From positions 23,158-87,157 of the forward strand of contig JAQVVM010000012.1 of assembly GCA_028698995.1 (NCBI GenBank): a DNA stretch of 64,000 nucleotides, in the 5' to 3' direction. Positions 8,980 through 18,062 of this stretch are shown here, one piece after another. Numbering within the stretch: position 1 is the first letter of the stretch; each line of letters starts with the position of its first letter. This stretch comes from Bacteroidales bacterium. Its GTDB lineage: Bacteria; Bacteroidota; Bacteroidia; Bacteroidales; PXBB01. The notes under the pieces are model-generated. The model was not told where the DNA came from. It searched no databases and saw only the letters and a program-made list of their open reading frames with translations. The translations under genes were made by a program, and so were the position numbers.

Positions 8980-9666
8980 TTATTCACTTATTATTTTAAT
9001 CTCTGTCCTTCTGTTTTGTGCCCGTCCTTCTTCCGTTTCATTGTCAGCAACCGGTCTTGAAAAACCATAACCTTTAGCAATCAATCTGTTGCCATCAATT
9101 CCCTTTCTTATAAGGTAATTTCTAACTGCATTGGCCCTGTCTTCCGATAATTGAAGGTTAAGTTCTTCACCACCTATATTGTCAGTATGCCCGGCAATTT
9201 CAATTACCAATGTCTCTTTATAAAAAAGTACTTCATAAAAGTCGTTTAAAGCCCTGTTAGATTCAGACTTTAATGTGGCTTTCCCTGTGTCAAAAAAAAC
9301 ATTGTTAAGTACATAAGTTTTTGGTAATTCCAATTTAATGGTTATTTGAGAAACGGTTCTGCCTGCAGATTCAGGAATCTCAATCTGAGCATAATCTTCA
9401 TTGTTAGTATATTCCCTATATTTAATATGATACGTATCACCTTTTGGAACAATAAGTGAGAATTTTCCGTTTATATCTGAAACACCTGTAAAAACCAATT
9501 GATTATTCATGCCCTCAAAAAGAATTATATCTCCTTTCCTCGGATTATTATTGAAATCGGTTACGGTAACATTAAGCAGTGCTTCATTTTCAGCAAAGTT
9601 AACAGATTGGCTGAGAGAATAATAATAACAAAACGTTAGACACAAAAGAACACCATATTTCATCAT
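8980..9666 (-). CDS. OmpA-family periplasmic/outer-membrane protein
   Basis: The 228-residue product has a signal peptide (about 1-19, ending SLSQ). A CNA-B/carboxypeptidase-regulatory-like beta sandwich follows (about 28-105, with VTVTDFNNNPRKGD and GKFSLIVPKG). The C-terminal OmpA domain (about 115-228) has the peptidoglycan-binding signature IAGHTDNIGGEELNLQLSE plus RANAVRNYL and AQNRRTEI. The OmpA fold binds the diaminopimelate of peptidoglycan, so this protein probably tethers the envelope. It is divergent from the glucosaminidase gene at 9705, another peptidoglycan-directed protein. No beta barrel is present, so it is not a classical OmpA porin. Confidence 0.85.
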   Translation of the reverse strand: MMKYGVLLCLTFCYYYSLSQSVNFAENEALLNVTVTDFNNNPRKGDIILFEGMNNQLVFTGVSDINGKFSLIVPKGDTYHIKYREYTNNEDYAQIEIPESAGRTVSQITIKLELPKTYVLNNVFFDTGKATLKSESNRALNDFYEVLFYKETLVIEIAGHTDNIGGEELNLQLSEDRANAVRNYLIRKGIDGNRLIAKGYGFSRPVADNETEEGRAQNRRTEIKIISE

Positions 9667-9676
9667 AAAAAGATAT

Positions 9677-9684
9677 TATTTTTG
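9677..9684 (+). promoter_or_regulatory. -7 element TATTTTTG of the glucosaminidase gene
   Basis: It matches TAnnTTTG, placed 20 bases before the ATG in the 38-base divergent intergenic gap. No clear -33 element is seen. Confidence 0.35.
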
Positions 9685-9704
9685 TAAAATAAAATTGTTT
9701 ACAA

Positions 9705-10679
9705 ATGATGTATAAAATTAAGAAATTTCTATTAATCTGTATAATATTTTTTATCTCAACATATATAACATCAGCCCAAAGTCAAATTAGTATTGAGGAA
9801 TATATAAATACTTATAGTTCTGTTGCTCTTGAGCACATGTACAGATATCACATACCTGCCAGCATTAAATTAGCACAAGCCATTATTGAGTCTTCTTTCG
9901 GAAACAGTGACCTTGCTCGAAATGCCAACAATCATTTTGGTGTAAAATGTCATAATTGGGAAGGAGAGAGTTACTTTAAGGACGATGATGCTAAAAACGA
10001 ATGTTTCAGGAAATACAATGACCCAATAAGTTCTTTTATAGATCACTCTCTATTTCTAACTACAAAACAACGTTATGCTTTTTTGTTTGAATTGGATATA
10101 ACAGACTACAGGGCCTGGGCAGAAGGTCTTAAACAAGCAGGTTACGCTACTAATCCCAGGTATCCTGAATTACTTATTGGTGTTATTGAAAGGAATAATC
10201 TTCATCTTTTAGATAAAGGTGTATTGCTTGATAGTTCATTTGTTTTACATGTGGAACAGAGCGAAAATGACTCTCTTTCATCTTTAGGGAGTTTAGTACC
10301 CACCCAGAGAAATAGGATCATAAAACTTAACAACAGGGTTAAGTATATCAATGCATTATCAGGCGATACACCGGAACGTATTGCTGAAGACCTAGATATG
10401 GGAGTTTGGCAGATTTACAGGTACAATGATTTGCGCAGGGGTGAGGTAATCAGAGAAAATACACGCATTTATTTGCAACCTAAAAGGAGACGATCCTATG
10501 AATATGAGAAACATATTGTTGTAAGAGGAGAGACCTTAAAGAGTATTTCTGATAAGTATGCAGTTAAGGTAAGTCATCTCTTTCGACTTAATCCGGATAT
10601 GCACCCCGATGGTCTTATATCAGAAGGGCAGGTCATTTTTCTTAAGAGGAAAGTGCGTTTAAATAGGCTTAACCTTTAA
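9705..10679 (+). CDS. Secreted GH73 glucosaminidase with LysM domains
   Basis: The 324-residue product has a signal peptide (about 1-24). A glycoside hydrolase 73 domain (about 28-170) contains the family motifs SIKLAQAIIESSFGNSDLA with putative catalytic Glu62, NNHFGVKC, and GLKQAGYATNPRYP. The C-terminal half has a degenerate LysM (about 215-265, SGDTPERIAEDL) and a clear LysM (about 268-318, VVRGETLKSISDKYAVKVSH). GH73 enzymes cleave the GlcNAc-MurNAc bond of peptidoglycan, and LysM binds the glycan. A role in cell-wall turnover or division is likely. The last 11 bases overlap, tail to tail, the convergent TPR membrane protein gene. Confidence 0.9.
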   Translation: MMYKIKKFLLICIIFFISTYITSAQSQISIEEYINTYSSVALEHMYRYHIPASIKLAQAIIESSFGNSDLARNANNHFGVKCHNWEGESYFKDDDAKNECFRKYNDPISSFIDHSLFLTTKQRYAFLFELDITDYRAWAEGLKQAGYATNPRYPELLIGVIERNNLHLLDKGVLLDSSFVLHVEQSENDSLSSLGSLVPTQRNRIIKLNNRVKYINALSGDTPERIAEDLDMGVWQIYRYNDLRRGEVIRENTRIYLQPKRRRSYEYEKHIVVRGETLKSISDKYAVKVSHLFRLNPDMHPDGLISEGQVIFLKRKVRLNRLNL

Positions 10680-13416
10680 TTGAAAGCATAAAATTTGCTT
10701 CTTCAAGTGCTTTCTGAGCATCAATATCATTAGGGGTAATTTTCAATATCTCACGACTGTAATGTGCTGCGCTCTCATAATCTTTTTTCATAAATGAAGC
10801 TCTGGTAAGATTGATTAGAATATTTTTATTTCCCGGTCTCAGTCTGAGGTGCCTCAAGTTAACAGCAATCACGCTGTCAGCATTGTTTTCTGAAAAATAA
10901 ATATAGCTGAGGTTGCCATAAACATTGTCAATATCATTTTTTCGTTCCAATGCTTTGTAATAATAGGGCAATGCTTCTTCTATACTGTCCTGCTGATGAT
11001 AAATAAAAGCGATTTGAAGGTATGGATCAAAAAAATCGGGGCGTAACTCTGTACTTCTTTTAAAATAGATTAAAGCACTATCAGTCATATTCAATTTCTG
11101 GTAAGTGCGACTCAGGTCATAGTTGGCATTTATAAAATCCGGATAAACTAGAATTGCCTTTTTATAGTATTTGATGGCCTCTAGTTGCATTTCTCGTGCT
11201 TTTTCTACGTTTCTTTCTTCTTGGGCATATATAACAAGATTTGTTGCCAGAAGGTTGTTTGCTTGAGCCGATTTATCTAAATGTTGTATGTCGGCACGGA
11301 ATAAAGTGAGGTGATCTTTCCAGTCAAAATTGCGTGAAAATGCACGCACTGCAAAAAGCATTGAAATTGTCAGAAGAACAGCCCATTGTATTTTAATTAA
11401 ATGCTGATTTCTTCTGCTTTTTAAACCATACACAATAGCTGTACCTAAAAGAATTGAAAATCCTAAGGAGGGAATGTACATAAACCTTTCTGCCATTAAG
11501 CCTGGCAAAGGTGTTATTATGTTTGCAAAAACAGAAATGCTGATAAGGTAAAAAATAATACCAAAACTAAAAAACTTATGTTTTTTGAACAAAATTAATG
11601 AAAGAATAAAGAGGGAGATGTGAAAAATTAGGGAAAATAGCGATTGAAAATTGGCAATACCAACCGGCTCAATAAAACTGTATCCATAATAGAACCCTAA
11701 TTGGTATGGAAATAAAAGCAATTTGACATATTCGGCAAGGACAAATGCACCAGTTCCAATTTTTATATTTAAAGAAGCATCCGATCTCAAAGGCATTTCA
11801 ACCATATCAAGCACTCTGCCGCCGGCTGGAAGATATTCAGTTCCTACATTAATGATGCTAGCCGGATTCGCATATTTTTCAATAATAATGGAGTAAGAAC
11901 CTGTCATACCAGACATCTGTACAGCCAAAGCAACAGGTATAATAAAAGAAAACAATAATAATACATATTGCAATTGTTTAAACCTATTGTGAATAAACAA
12001 ACCGACAGATAAGACAATAAATGAATATAGATGTACACTACTAAATATTGAAATTCCTCTGAGAAAAGAAACCAAGGGCGAACTGATAAAGAAAACAAAT
12101 AATAACAAGAAACTTAACTTTCTGAACTTTTCATGGGTGTAAACCCAAAGGATGAACCCCATATATATAAACCACAAAAAACCTTCAATCCCTTGATTGA
12201 TAGCCCACGGAACAAAAAGAAAAATCAGTGAAAGAATAATGTAGGGCTTCCATTTTTTATGTTCAACAAAAAAGAAAACAAAAAAAGTAAAAATCAAACA
12301 AAAAGCGATACTGTGGGGTTGTTTGTAATTAATTGAAATAAATGCAACAATAAAATTAATTAGAAGAAAATAAAGTTGCTTGTTCCTGGAAGTACTTGAT
12401 AGATATAGAAAAATTGTGGCAATGATGCTTAAATAAAATAGTGGTCGTTGATTATAAATGACACCGATTACACTTATTATAAGTAAAGCAGAAATTATAA
12501 AATAAGTTATTGTATGGGATAAATTATAAACCCTTTTTACAGGAGCATTGGGGTCATTTTTTAAAAAAAAATTAAAAATGCTTTGAATATTAATTTTTCG
12601 ATGAATACTATTGATGAAAATAAAAAAAGTCAGATTCGTGAGAAACAAACCTACAGCAAAAAGAACTTTATAAGAGAAGTTGTGAAAAGGTGCAAAAAAA
12701 GCAGTTATAAGTGCCAGAAAAAGGGATAACAGTATCACTTGTTTGTGGTTTGTGTTTTTGAAGGTTATTAATGCCAAAGGAATTATAAGGGTAAAAGACA
12801 AAACACTCATTTTTGATAAAAGGCCTGCTGTAAAAAGCAACAGGCTTATTACTAAAAGTTTAATGTTAAATTTTTCAATATAAGATATGGCTGTTTTAAG
12901 TGATAAAAGCCCAAAAAGAAGTGCCAGAATTTCATCTCTGTTTTTAATTCCTGCTACCACTTCTGTATGAATAGGATGCGTAGCAAATAAGAGACTGACA
13001 GCAAATGCCAGAAATACATTCTCCGAATTGAAGAGTTTTTTTAATAGTTTAAAAAGAATCAAGATTGTTAGAGTATATAAAAGGACATTGAAAAAATGGC
13101 TTATTTGCGGATTTTCGCCAAAGAATTGATGTTCAATGGCAAATGACATTAATGTTACTGGGCGGTATTCGTAAGCATTACCCATATTATCTGCAAAATA
13201 CGGACTGGAAAAAATAGCAGGAAGGGCTTTCATCCCTTGAGATGTCAGTTTGTGATTACGAGTAACAAGTTCATCATCAAGATTATAATTATTAGGGATG
13301 CTGTTAAGATAAATTAAAAAAGTTGCAATAATAAGAATGTATGTATATACTTTCTCTATTTGTGGAGGTTTCGAAACAAAAGTTGATGTGCTTCCTTTTT
13401 CTTTTCGCTTTTGCAT
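10669..13416 (-). CDS. TMTC-like multi-spanning membrane protein with C-terminal TPRs
   Basis: The 915-residue product has a short basic N-terminus. A polytopic region of well over a dozen hydrophobic segments runs from about 23 to 670, and a C-terminal TPR array from about 685 to 905. The first extracytoplasmic loop has the acidic pair Asp47-Asp48 in NYNLDDELV, then YRPVTLMSFAIEHQFFG and ATHPIHTEVVAGI. This combination is characteristic of the TMTC/GT-C glycosyltransferase fold (lipid-phosphate-sugar dependent). It lies 9 bases after the glycosyltransferase gene, so it probably acts in the same surface glycan or protein glycosylation step. The substrate is unknown. Confidence 0.75.
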   Translation of the reverse strand: MQKRKEKGSTSTFVSKPPQIEKVYTYILIIATFLIYLNSIPNNYNLDDELVTRNHKLTSQGMKALPAIFSSPYFADNMGNAYEYRPVTLMSFAIEHQFFGENPQISHFFNVLLYTLTILILFKLLKKLFNSENVFLAFAVSLLFATHPIHTEVVAGIKNRDEILALLFGLLSLKTAISYIEKFNIKLLVISLLLFTAGLLSKMSVLSFTLIIPLALITFKNTNHKQVILLSLFLALITAFFAPFHNFSYKVLFAVGLFLTNLTFFIFINSIHRKINIQSIFNFFLKNDPNAPVKRVYNLSHTITYFIISALLIISVIGVIYNQRPLFYLSIIATIFLYLSSTSRNKQLYFLLINFIVAFISINYKQPHSIAFCLIFTFFVFFFVEHKKWKPYIILSLIFLFVPWAINQGIEGFLWFIYMGFILWVYTHEKFRKLSFLLLFVFFISSPLVSFLRGISIFSSVHLYSFIVLSVGLFIHNRFKQLQYVLLLFSFIIPVALAVQMSGMTGSYSIIIEKYANPASIINVGTEYLPAGGRVLDMVEMPLRSDASLNIKIGTGAFVLAEYVKLLLFPYQLGFYYGYSFIEPVGIANFQSLFSLIFHISLFILSLILFKKHKFFSFGIIFYLISISVFANIITPLPGLMAERFMYIPSLGFSILLGTAIVYGLKSRRNQHLIKIQWAVLLTISMLFAVRAFSRNFDWKDHLTLFRADIQHLDKSAQANNLLATNLVIYAQEERNVEKAREMQLEAIKYYKKAILVYPDFINANYDLSRTYQKLNMTDSALIYFKRSTELRPDFFDPYLQIAFIYHQQDSIEEALPYYYKALERKNDIDNVYGNLSYIYFSENNADSVIAVNLRHLRLRPGNKNILINLTRASFMKKDYESAAHYSREILKITPNDIDAQKALEEANFMLSIKG

Positions 13417-13425
13417 GTTTAAAAA

Positions 13426-14598
13426 TTATCCTGTAATCTTTTTCAACATCATCAGAAACATGTATTTCCAGAGGTAAAAGGTGTATTTTGCAAAAGGGAA
13501 TTTACTTCTCCTTAAGATTTTAGAATATTTTACAACGAACTGTGCATGACCAAAGTGAACAGGTAATGGCTTTGATTTAAGATTACTTATCAGTGAAAAA
13601 TTAAGGTCACATCCTTTGATGTTAAAAGCTATGTTATTTACCAATGGATTCATAGAATCATTAAAACATAAAATGCGCTTTTTCGTTTCTTTGGAGCTTA
13701 AGGCATAAAGAAGTTTGACGTTACTTAAATCTTTAACTCCCTGGATATCCATTTCAAAAGAATAGTGTTTCAAAAATGGACATATCTTTTTGAAAGCTTC
13801 CGGCAGCATTTCAAAATACATATCGTAAATACTAATATTGTTTTCAATATCAGCAAATATATACGATTTTGGTTGGAGTTGTAAAGGTACTTGATAAATA
13901 TCCAATGAAACAGGTGTGTTTCTTCCTTTATCTGCAAAGTTTGTTGTGAGTGATAAACGTGGATACACAAAATATTTGTCGTATTTGAGAAGGTATCTGA
14001 TAAAAAATCGTTTCCATGAATGTTTGGGCCATTGCTTTACAAAATAAGGATCATTTTTCAGGAGTTCAAGTTCTTTATTTTCAAGAGCATTAATAAATTT
14101 ATTGCATTGATTATGATTCATGCAAAAACCCCAGGAAGCAGGATATTGCATAAAATATACATCACTTCCATTATCCACAGGGGTAAAAGTAAGAAGGCTG
14201 CTCTCAGAAATGCTGTAACCATAAAGAGAAATACCGGCAATTTTTTCCGATTTTTTAAAATATTTTAAAGCCTCGCAAGCGTAAAGATAAAAATAGGGTG
14301 AAACAACCAAATCATCTTCCAGAACAATAATTTCTTCGTATTTTTTACTCAACTCCAGAACTGATAAAACATGCTTTATGAGACCTAAGTGCTCTTTATG
14401 ACTGATTATCTCCTTAACACCATGTTCCCAGTTAAATTTTTTTGCAGTTTCAAGGATACATGCGTTATTACTTTTGTCAATACTTATGACAAGGTTTACC
14501 TTTTTAGTTTCATATTCAGCAGATTTTAGGGAACATAGAAGTCTCTGAAGACTTTTAGGTCTGTTGTAGGCAACGACTATGATGGTTGGATCTTTCAC
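13426..14598 (-). CDS. GT-A family glycosyltransferase
   Basis: The 390-residue product begins with the nucleotide-sugar-binding strand TIIVVAYNRPKSL. Around residues 90-105 it has VLEDDLVVSPYFYLY, an acidic metal-binding motif resembling the EDD of GnT-I-like and other GT-A enzymes. A 'WGFCMNHNQCNKFI' segment lies near residue 160. The C-terminal third (after about residue 280) is not recognised. No signal peptide is present, so it is probably cytoplasmic or membrane-associated. It is the third gene of a tightly spaced minus-strand run (rdgB 9 bases upstream, TMTC-like protein 9 bases downstream). Donor and acceptor are not predictable. Confidence 0.8.
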   Translation of the reverse strand: MKDPTIIVVAYNRPKSLQRLLCSLKSAEYETKKVNLVISIDKSNNACILETAKKFNWEHGVKEIISHKEHLGLIKHVLSVLELSKKYEEIIVLEDDLVVSPYFYLYACEALKYFKKSEKIAGISLYGYSISESSLLTFTPVDNGSDVYFMQYPASWGFCMNHNQCNKFINALENKELELLKNDPYFVKQWPKHSWKRFFIRYLLKYDKYFVYPRLSLTTNFADKGRNTPVSLDIYQVPLQLQPKSYIFADIENNISIYDMYFEMLPEAFKKICPFLKHYSFEMDIQGVKDLSNVKLLYALSSKETKKRILCFNDSMNPLVNNIAFNIKGCDLNFSLISNLKSKPLPVHFGHAQFVVKYSKILRRSKFPFAKYTFYLWKYMFLMMLKKITG

Positions 14599-14607
14599 AA
14601 TATAAGC

Positions 14608-15186
14608 TTATAACTGTTTAAGAAACTTTGTAAGAGCAACAACAGCTTTACCTCTGTGACTTATCTGATTTTTTTCTTCAAGAGTCATTTCAGCAAAGGT
14701 TTTATCATATCCATCTGGTCTGAAAACGGGGTCATATCCAAATCCAACATGCCCAATTTCATGATGAGTGATTTCTCCATTTACAATACCTTCAAAGTAA
14801 TAAGTTTTATTTTGGATAATTAATACAATGACAGTTCGGAAAATAGCAGCCCTGTCATTGGCTTCTTTAAGAAGCATTAGCAGCTTTTTAGTGTTATCTG
14901 AGTAAGTGGCATTTTTTCCTGCAAAACGTGCAGACAAAAAACCTGGTTTGCCATCTAAAGCTTTCACTTCAAGACCTGTATCATCTGCAAAACAATCAAA
15001 ACCATAAGTGTCATATACATATTTAGCTTTTTGCAAAGCATTTCCTTCTATTGATCTTTTTGTTTCCTTCAATTCTTCGGTGCAGCCAATATCCGACAAA
15101 CTTTTTATTATAAATTCAGAAGCTAACATCTGTCTTATTTCTTCTAATTTGTATTTGTTGTTTGTTGCAAAAACCAAAGTTTTCAT
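14608..15186 (-). CDS. rdgB: Non-canonical purine NTP pyrophosphatase (RdgB/HAM1)
   Basis: The 192-residue product hydrolyses inosine, xanthosine and deoxy-analogue triphosphates to monophosphates, keeping deaminated purines out of nucleic acid. Family motifs are present: ATNNKYKLEEI at the N-terminus, FADDTGLEVKALDGKPG with the catalytic Asp, GFGYDPVFRP, and a C-terminal SHRGKAV. I chose the ATG at 15186, which gives the MKTLVFATNN start typical of the family. An in-frame ATG 13 codons earlier would run into the upstream gene. The chosen start leaves 4 bases after the PepSY-like gene, implying translational coupling. Confidence 0.95.
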   Translation of the reverse strand: MKTLVFATNNKYKLEEIRQMLASEFIIKSLSDIGCTEELKETKRSIEGNALQKAKYVYDTYGFDCFADDTGLEVKALDGKPGFLSARFAGKNATYSDNTKKLLMLLKEANDRAAIFRTVIVLIIQNKTYYFEGIVNGEITHHEIGHVGFGYDPVFRPDGYDKTFAEMTLEEKNQISHRGKAVVALTKFLKQL

Positions 15187-15190
15187 ATCA

Positions 15191-15943
15191 TTATCTGTTT
15201 TCGATGAAATCCCCTGCCAAATCAAAATACAATTCAGCGAATTGTCTGTATCCTTGTCTTTTTAATTTTACTTCATACACCATCCCATAACCTTCTTTTT
15301 CATTAAAAACGGCTGACTCGAAACGGTATTCAGCATAATGTTGCTCAATATACTGGGTAATTTTTGGAGGTAACTCTCTTCTGTTTATTGGTTCACCAAT
15401 AGAAACAGCATCCTCTAAGTCATCATATTCCATGTCGTCATTTTCAGTGCTGTTAATTCCGGTACCATCATTTCCCATGGCTACTTCGGGAGGGCGGATT
15501 GTACGGGTAAGATTCCCATAATAGTCGAAAAATAACTTTGTAATCGGTTGGTTAACACCAGGACGGCTGATTTCAATATAATAAGAAATCTGACCCTGTG
15601 CATCTTCTGACATCATGGATGTATTAATGACATGTTCACTGTATTCTCCCCTGATGTAGTTTGATATCAAACCGGGCATTTCCCTCGAAGCAATTTCTGA
15701 ACTTGAGGATAAGAAGGTACCTGAATTATTGAATGAAGTCAGTGTTTTCTTTCTGCTAAAAACAAAACGGGCTTCAATAACACTGTCATTAATTTTATAC
15801 CATTCAACAGTATTAACGTCCGGGAATTTGGCAATAAATGCTTCCTTTACAACCCGTGGAACATTTCTTTCCAGTATCTGTTCCTGTGCTTTAACATAAA
15901 ATACTGAAACTGATAACAGACACATGATTATTAACTTTTTCAT
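15191..15943 (-). CDS. Secreted PepSY-like protein
   Basis: The 250-residue product has a signal peptide (about 1-19, ending VKAQ). Two to three PepSY-like alpha/beta repeats follow: VPRVVKEAFIAKFPDVNTVEW at about 28-48, MPGLISNYIRGEY around 95, and LPPKITQYIEQHYAEYRFES near 190. This is the pattern of the Bacteroidota PepSY-like (DUF2874-type) periplasmic proteins of unknown biochemical function. A low-complexity acidic linker (TENDDMEYDDLEDAV) separates the halves. It lies 54 bases after purA and 4 bases before rdgB on the minus strand. Confidence 0.75.
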   Translation of the reverse strand: MKKLIIMCLLSVSVFYVKAQEQILERNVPRVVKEAFIAKFPDVNTVEWYKINDSVIEARFVFSRKKTLTSFNNSGTFLSSSSEIASREMPGLISNYIRGEYSEHVINTSMMSEDAQGQISYYIEISRPGVNQPITKLFFDYYGNLTRTIRPPEVAMGNDGTGINSTENDDMEYDDLEDAVSIGEPINRRELPPKITQYIEQHYAEYRFESAVFNEKEGYGMVYEVKLKRQGYRQFAELYFDLAGDFIENR

Positions 15944-15997
15944 AAAATTGAATTTAATAGGTTTAATAATGTTTCGACAACAAAAACAAGCTAAAGT

Positions 15998-17305
15998 TTA
16001 ATAATTTGATTGTTTATCCATAAAAATTGTTTGTAATCTGTCTGGCCCAACGGAAACAACTACTATTGGTATTTTAAGATAAGACTCAATAAAAAGTATG
16101 TATTGTTTAAGCTTTTCAGGTAATGTATCCCCGTCTGTACTTAAAGTAAGATCTTCGTTCCAGCCTTCCATTGTATGATAAACAGGCTCAACAGCTTCAA
16201 ACGACATATCAAAGGGGAAATAGTCAATAATTTCACCTTTATATTTATAGTGTGTCGCTATTTTAATATTTTTCAATCCTGAAAGCACATCAGTTTTAGT
16301 CATAATAAGGGCTGTAGTGCCATTAAGCATACAAGCGTATTTAAGAGCCGGCAAGTCGAGCCAGCCGCAACGTCTTGGCCTTCCGGTAGTTGAGCCAAAT
16401 TCGGCACCTTGTTCTCTTAGGTAAGTTCCGGTATCATCATTTAATTCGGTAGGAAATGGTCCACTGCCTACTCTTGTGCAATATGCTTTAAAAACACCAT
16501 AGACTTCTCCAATTCTTTTGGGAGCCACACCAAGACCTGAACAAACACCTGAACTTGTTGTATTAGAAGATGTTACAAATGGATAAGTGCCGAAATCTAT
16601 ATCAAGGAGTGTCCCTTGTGCACCTTCAGCAAGAATCTTATGACCTTTATCAAGAGCTTGATTTGTCATAAATTCAGTTTCAACAATATTGAATTTTTTT
16701 AAACTATATGCAGCTTCCATCCACAATTTTTCATAATTTTCAAAACTGAGTCCATCAATCTGGTGATTTTTATAATCAAATTCGAGATTACGGGCTAAAA
16801 GAAGATGCTGGTTTTTAAGTTTTAGATACCTTTCTCCGAAATCGCTTCTTTGCACATCTCCAACTCTTAAGCCACATCTGGCAATTTTATCAGTATAGGT
16901 GGGTCCGATGCCTTTAAGTGTGGAACCGATTTTTTCTTTTCCTTTATAGGCTTCATATGCTGCATCCAATAAACGGTGTGATGGCAGTATCAAGTGGGCT
17001 TTACAGGAAATAAAAAGCTTGCTGTACAAATCAGGAATACGATTTTCAATTTTTAATATCTCATTCTGAAAAATTAAAGGTTCCAAAACTACACCATTAC
17101 CAATAATATTTTTTGAATTTTCGTGGAAAATCCCTGAAGGAATAGTATGTAGAATATATTTCTGATTATCAAAAATAATGGTGTGCCCTGCATTGGGCCC
17201 TCCCTGAAATCGTGCTATTACATCATAACGTTGGGTGAAAACATCTACAATTTTTCCTTTGCCTTCATCTCCCCACTGCATTCCTAAGAGTATATCTAAC
17301 TTCAT
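15998..17305 (-). CDS. purA: Adenylosuccinate synthetase
   Basis: The 435-residue enzyme makes adenylosuccinate from IMP, aspartate and GTP, the first committed step to AMP. The catalytic residues are in place: Asp13 in QWGDEGKGK (residues 10-18) and His41 in GGPNAGHTI. Further family motifs are STLKGIGPTY, EGAQGTLLDIDFGTYPFVTSSN, GPFPTE and GRPRRCGWLD. Length is standard. It lies 40 bases downstream of a Fur-family gene on the minus strand, a pairing that suggests co-transcription, and upstream of rdgB, another purine nucleotide enzyme. Confidence 0.98.
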   Translation of the reverse strand: MKLDILLGMQWGDEGKGKIVDVFTQRYDVIARFQGGPNAGHTIIFDNQKYILHTIPSGIFHENSKNIIGNGVVLEPLIFQNEILKIENRIPDLYSKLFISCKAHLILPSHRLLDAAYEAYKGKEKIGSTLKGIGPTYTDKIARCGLRVGDVQRSDFGERYLKLKNQHLLLARNLEFDYKNHQIDGLSFENYEKLWMEAAYSLKKFNIVETEFMTNQALDKGHKILAEGAQGTLLDIDFGTYPFVTSSNTTSSGVCSGLGVAPKRIGEVYGVFKAYCTRVGSGPFPTELNDDTGTYLREQGAEFGSTTGRPRRCGWLDLPALKYACMLNGTTALIMTKTDVLSGLKNIKIATHYKYKGEIIDYFPFDMSFEAVEPVYHTMEGWNEDLTLSTDGDTLPEKLKQYILFIESYLKIPIVVVSVGPDRLQTIFMDKQSNY

Positions 17306-17345
17306 ATATTGTCAATTCTTTTATTTAATGTTCTTTATACTAAGA

Positions 17346-17837
17346 TTATTCTTCTTTCTTTTTTGCATCCATTTGTTCACATTTCCCCTCTTTCAACTTT
17401 TTGCATTTACCATGAATGATTAAAGAATGGTTAAGTATTTCAAAACCAAATTGTTGTTCTATGTCTTTCAGTATTTCATTAATACGTACATCGCAAAATT
17501 CAAAAACGTGTGAACAATCCAAACAGATTAAATGGTCGTGTTGTTTAAATCTAAAAGACCTTTCAAACTGGGCTACATTCTTTCCAAACTGATGTTTAAC
17601 AATAAGATTGGCTTCTAATAAAAGTTCAATTGTGTTATATAAAGTTGCCCTGCTGACTCTGTATTTGTTATTTTTCATGCGAATGTACAATGACTCCACA
17701 TCGAAATGACCATCTGTGAGATAAATCTCTTTCAGAATTGTAAAACGTTCGGGAGTTTTTCTATATCCATGACTTTCAAGATAAACTCTGAAAACACGAA
17801 TTATTTCTTCCAATTTTTCATCTTCTGTGTATTTCAT
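17346..17837 (-). CDS. Fur-family metal-responsive regulator
   Basis: The 163-residue product has the Fur winged helix (about 15-95, recognition helix around RVSRATLYNTIELL). A C-terminal dimerisation/metal domain follows, with HDHLICLDCSHVFEFCD (one CxxC) and a second Cys cluster near the end (HGKCKKLKEGKC). Fur-family proteins repress metal-uptake or peroxide genes when loaded with metal. Whether this is Fur, Zur or PerR cannot be decided here. The tail is lysine-rich (MDAKKKEE). It is divergent from the porin gene at 18063 across a 225-base AT-rich gap, so the porin is an obvious candidate target. Confidence 0.9.
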   Translation of the reverse strand: MKYTEDEKLEEIIRVFRVYLESHGYRKTPERFTILKEIYLTDGHFDVESLYIRMKNNKYRVSRATLYNTIELLLEANLIVKHQFGKNVAQFERSFRFKQHDHLICLDCSHVFEFCDVRINEILKDIEQQFGFEILNHSLIIHGKCKKLKEGKCEQMDAKKKEE

Positions 17838-17875
17838 TATATTTTTATTTTGTGTGTAAATATTGTTTCTTTTTA

Positions 17876-17883
17876 CAAAAATA
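17876..17883 (-). promoter_or_regulatory. -7 element of the Fur-family gene
   Basis: On the minus strand this reads TATTTTTG (TAnnTTTG), 39 bases before the ATG. No -33 element was found at the usual spacing. Confidence 0.3.
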
Positions 17884-18017
17884 ATAAAAACTAATTATTA
17901 TTTGGAATAAATAAAAAAAATGACCTTTAAAAAATCTAATTTGTTCGTATTTGTAAAAATTCCATTTTGTGAACTTGAAGTTTGTTTTAAAATTGGATTA
18001 TAGGATTTTTTATTTTT

Positions 18018-18045
18018 TTTGCAAAAGTGTTTTTTTTTATTTTTG
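18018..18045 (+). promoter_or_regulatory. Promoter of the porin gene
   Basis: TATTTTTG (18038-18045) is preceded after 16 bases by TTTG (18018-18021). A start of transcription near 18052 would exclude the ATG at 18027 and supports the ATG at 18063. Confidence 0.4.
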
Positions 18046-18062
18046 TAAACTTTCATTTAACC

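Noticed and set aside
18027..18062. Upstream ATG of the porin gene
   Set aside because: It would lie before the predicted transcription start and add a hydrophobic prefix in front of a complete signal peptide.
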